This document shows, piece after piece, positions 7,157 through 8,216 of a stretch of 8,216 nucleotides of DNA. This stretch comes from an uncultured Spirochaetales bacterium (GTDB lineage: Bacteria; Spirochaetota; Spirochaetia; Sphaerochaetales; Sphaerochaetaceae). Under the pieces are notes generated by a model. It did not search any database, had not been told where the DNA came from, and saw nothing but the letters and a program-made list of their open reading frames with translations. A program made the position numbers and the translations under genes. Position 1 is the first letter of the stretch; each line of letters opens with the position of its first letter. The stretch is taken from assembly GCA_949292445.1 (NCBI GenBank), contig CASEZU010000041.1, forward strand, positions 1 to 8,216. Reading direction: 5' to 3'.

Positions 7157-7938
7157 CAGATTCCGGAGAAAGGGGACTGCCGTTTGCCGGTCTGACTGAG
7201 GAGGAGCGCTCTGCTGTCGAGATCATCATCTCTGATGTGGATGACACGATCACAAAAGGCGGCAAGCTCTATCCCAATGCGCTGCAGAGCCTCTGGAAGC
7301 TCAAGAGGATGGGGAAGATGATCGTCCTCGTGACGGGCGGCTCTGCGGGGTGGTCCGATGTTTATATCAGGCAGTGGCCCGTCGATGCCGTGATCGCGGA
7401 AGGCGGGGCCATGATCCTTGCCCATGCCAAGGGCGGGGAGATTGTCTACAAGTTCAACCCGATGATCGACCCGATGTTCCAAAAGAAGAAGGAGAGCCTG
7501 ATGAAGCTCACGGCAGGGCTGCAGCTTTCAAGCGACCAGTTCGCCAGGATGTATGACATAGCATATGACAAGAAGCATCTGAGCGCGCAGGAAGCGAAGA
7601 CCCTCAAGGGCATGGTAAAGGCTGCCGGAGGACACTGGAGCGAGAGCTCAATACATATAAATGTCAGCTTCGGCTCATTCAGCAAGCGCTCTGCGCTGCT
7701 GCTTTTCCTCGATGCCCTCTATGACATAAAGGCGGAGAGGATCAGGGAACATGGCGTCTATCTCGGGGACAGCCTCAATGATGAGGACCTCTTCGGCTTC
7801 ATGCCCTTGTCTGTGGGAATGCACAGCGTGGAGGATATGAGGGATTCATTCACGAATCTTCCGAAATATATCACGTCCGGATACGGCGGAGATGGCTTTA
7901 CGGAGTTCGTGAGAAGTCTCGAAGAATCTAATTCCTGA
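7153..7938 (+). CDS. HAD-superfamily (type IIB) phosphatase
   Basis: This is a cytosolic Mg-dependent phosphatase of 261 residues. Motif I is DVDDT at 28-32 (D28 nucleophile, D30 acid/base), motif II is VTGGS with T61, motif III is K178 in SFSKRSAL, and motif IV is GDSLNDEDLF at 205-214 (D206, D210). The insert between motifs II and III (about residues 85-170) matches the C2 cap of HAD-IIB enzymes (Cof, mannosylglycerate-phosphatase and sucrose-phosphatase relatives). The start ATG 7153 overlaps the pgsA stop as ATGA, and only a weak ribosome site is seen, so translation is probably coupled to pgsA. The pairing suggests a substrate linked to phospholipid synthesis, perhaps the phosphatidylglycerophosphate product. 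However, HAD-IIB enzymes usually act on sugar or other soluble phosphates. The substrate is not determined. Confidence 0.85.
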   Translation: MTDSGERGLPFAGLTEEERSAVEIIISDVDDTITKGGKLYPNALQSLWKLKRMGKMIVLVTGGSAGWSDVYIRQWPVDAVIAEGGAMILAHAKGGEIVYKFNPMIDPMFQKKKESLMKLTAGLQLSSDQFARMYDIAYDKKHLSAQEAKTLKGMVKAAGGHWSESSIHINVSFGSFSKRSALLLFLDALYDIKAERIREHGVYLGDSLNDEDLFGFMPLSVGMHSVEDMRDSFTNLPKYITSGYGGDGFTEFVRSLEESNS

Positions 7939-7949
7939 TGAACAAAGGA

Positions 7950-8014
7950 GATAAAAATTTTTCCACAAATTTCTCTGAATTTTGTTGACAAATCGGGGAC
8001 GTTTGAGGTAATTT
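7950..8014 (+). promoter_or_regulatory. Candidate strong promoter with AT-rich upstream element
   Basis: A perfect TTGACA (7985-7990) is followed after 18 bases by TAATTT (8009-8014), a weak -10. Upstream, 7951-7983 is AT-rich, with AAAAATTTTT at 7953-7962 and further A/T runs resembling an UP element. A start near 8020 would open with GC-rich GCACGCCG. This arrangement is typical of stable-RNA promoters, but the poor -10 keeps confidence moderate. Confidence 0.5.
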
Positions 8015-8216
8015 ATTCAGGCACGCCGATAAGGCAGTGAAGATTTTTAAGAGTTATATCAGCGAAGGGAAGAGAAGAGAGAAAAGAAGCTGTAGGCTTC
8101 TGTCAATTCAAACGAACATAGGCAGAAAGGAAAGAAGAAGCCGGTTCGTAGCGAGCGACGGATTAGAACTATAAAGTAAATAGCCACTGTCCTAGAGACA
8201 GTGGAATCAATAACGG
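8015..8216 (+). other. Untranslated, structured leader; possible stable-RNA operon leader
   Basis: I see no convincing gene in these 202 bases. The stretch is purine-rich and contains two perfect hairpins: AGAAGC/GCTTCT (8085-8090 with 8096-8101) and CCACTGTC/GACAGTGG (8184-8191 with 8197-8204). Neither has a T-run, so they are not terminators. A long leader behind a TTGACA promoter, with a stem close to its end, would suit an rRNA operon whose 16S gene begins just past base 8216. No 16S sequence itself is visible, so this identity is inference. Confidence 0.35.
8184..8204 (+). repeat. Perfect 8-bp inverted repeat with 5-base loop
   Basis: CCACTGTC and GACAGTGG flank the loop CTAGA. The following bases (AATCAATAACGG) are not a T-run, so this is a leader or processing hairpin rather than a terminator. 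Confidence 0.6.

Noticed and set aside
7950..7963. AAAAATTTTT palindrome after the HAD gene as an operon terminator
   Set aside because: It has no GC stem and no loop. It fits better as an AT-rich promoter upstream element.
8037..8174. Small basic ORF of about 45 codons starting with GTG
   Set aside because: It has no good ribosome site, no recognisable motif, and follows the purine-rich composition of the leader. It is probably chance.

Overview
The window comes from a bacterial chromosome of moderately high GC in its housekeeping genes. It holds the 3' part of a sugar-acid dehydratase gene, a convergent lower-GC gene for a beta-helix lipoprotein, a four-gene operon headed by threonyl-tRNA synthetase, and a non-coding stretch at the right edge that looks like a promoter with a structured leader. 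The taxon is uncertain. A spirochaete (Sphaerochaetaceae-like) fits the short ThrS without a TGS domain, its NCPFH motif variant and the 'LLLFASC' lipobox. The T-box leader is more typical of Bacillota or a lineage that acquired such genes.

Layout. Bases 1-1423 (+): galactarate dehydratase (garD), 5' end outside the window. Bases 1431-1494: hairpins between convergent genes. Bases 1500-2842 (-): a lipoprotein gene whose signal-peptide region contains a run of eight G (2777-2784 on the minus strand). The good promoter, ribosome binding site and basic signal-peptide N-region lie in one frame, and the lipobox and beta-helix body in another. One added G would join them. The gene therefore looks like a phase-variable locus caught in the OFF state, or a homopolymer sequencing error. 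Bases about 2995-3289 (+): promoter and T-box riboswitch with specifier ACC (Thr), canonical T-box sequence and an intrinsic terminator.

Bases 3308-7938 (+): thrS, an M32 carboxypeptidase, a pgsA-type CDP-alcohol phosphatidyltransferase and a HAD-IIB phosphatase. Gaps are 2 and 16 bases, then a 4-base overlap, so all four probably sit under the threonine T-box. Bases 7939-8216: AT-rich DNA, a TTGACA promoter candidate and a purine-rich leader with hairpins but no convincing gene. It may be the leader of a stable-RNA operon starting just beyond the window.

The most interesting observation is the out-of-frame poly-G tract in the lipoprotein signal peptide. Next come the threonine T-box apparently controlling a peptidase and phospholipid genes, and the unidentified leader at the right edge.
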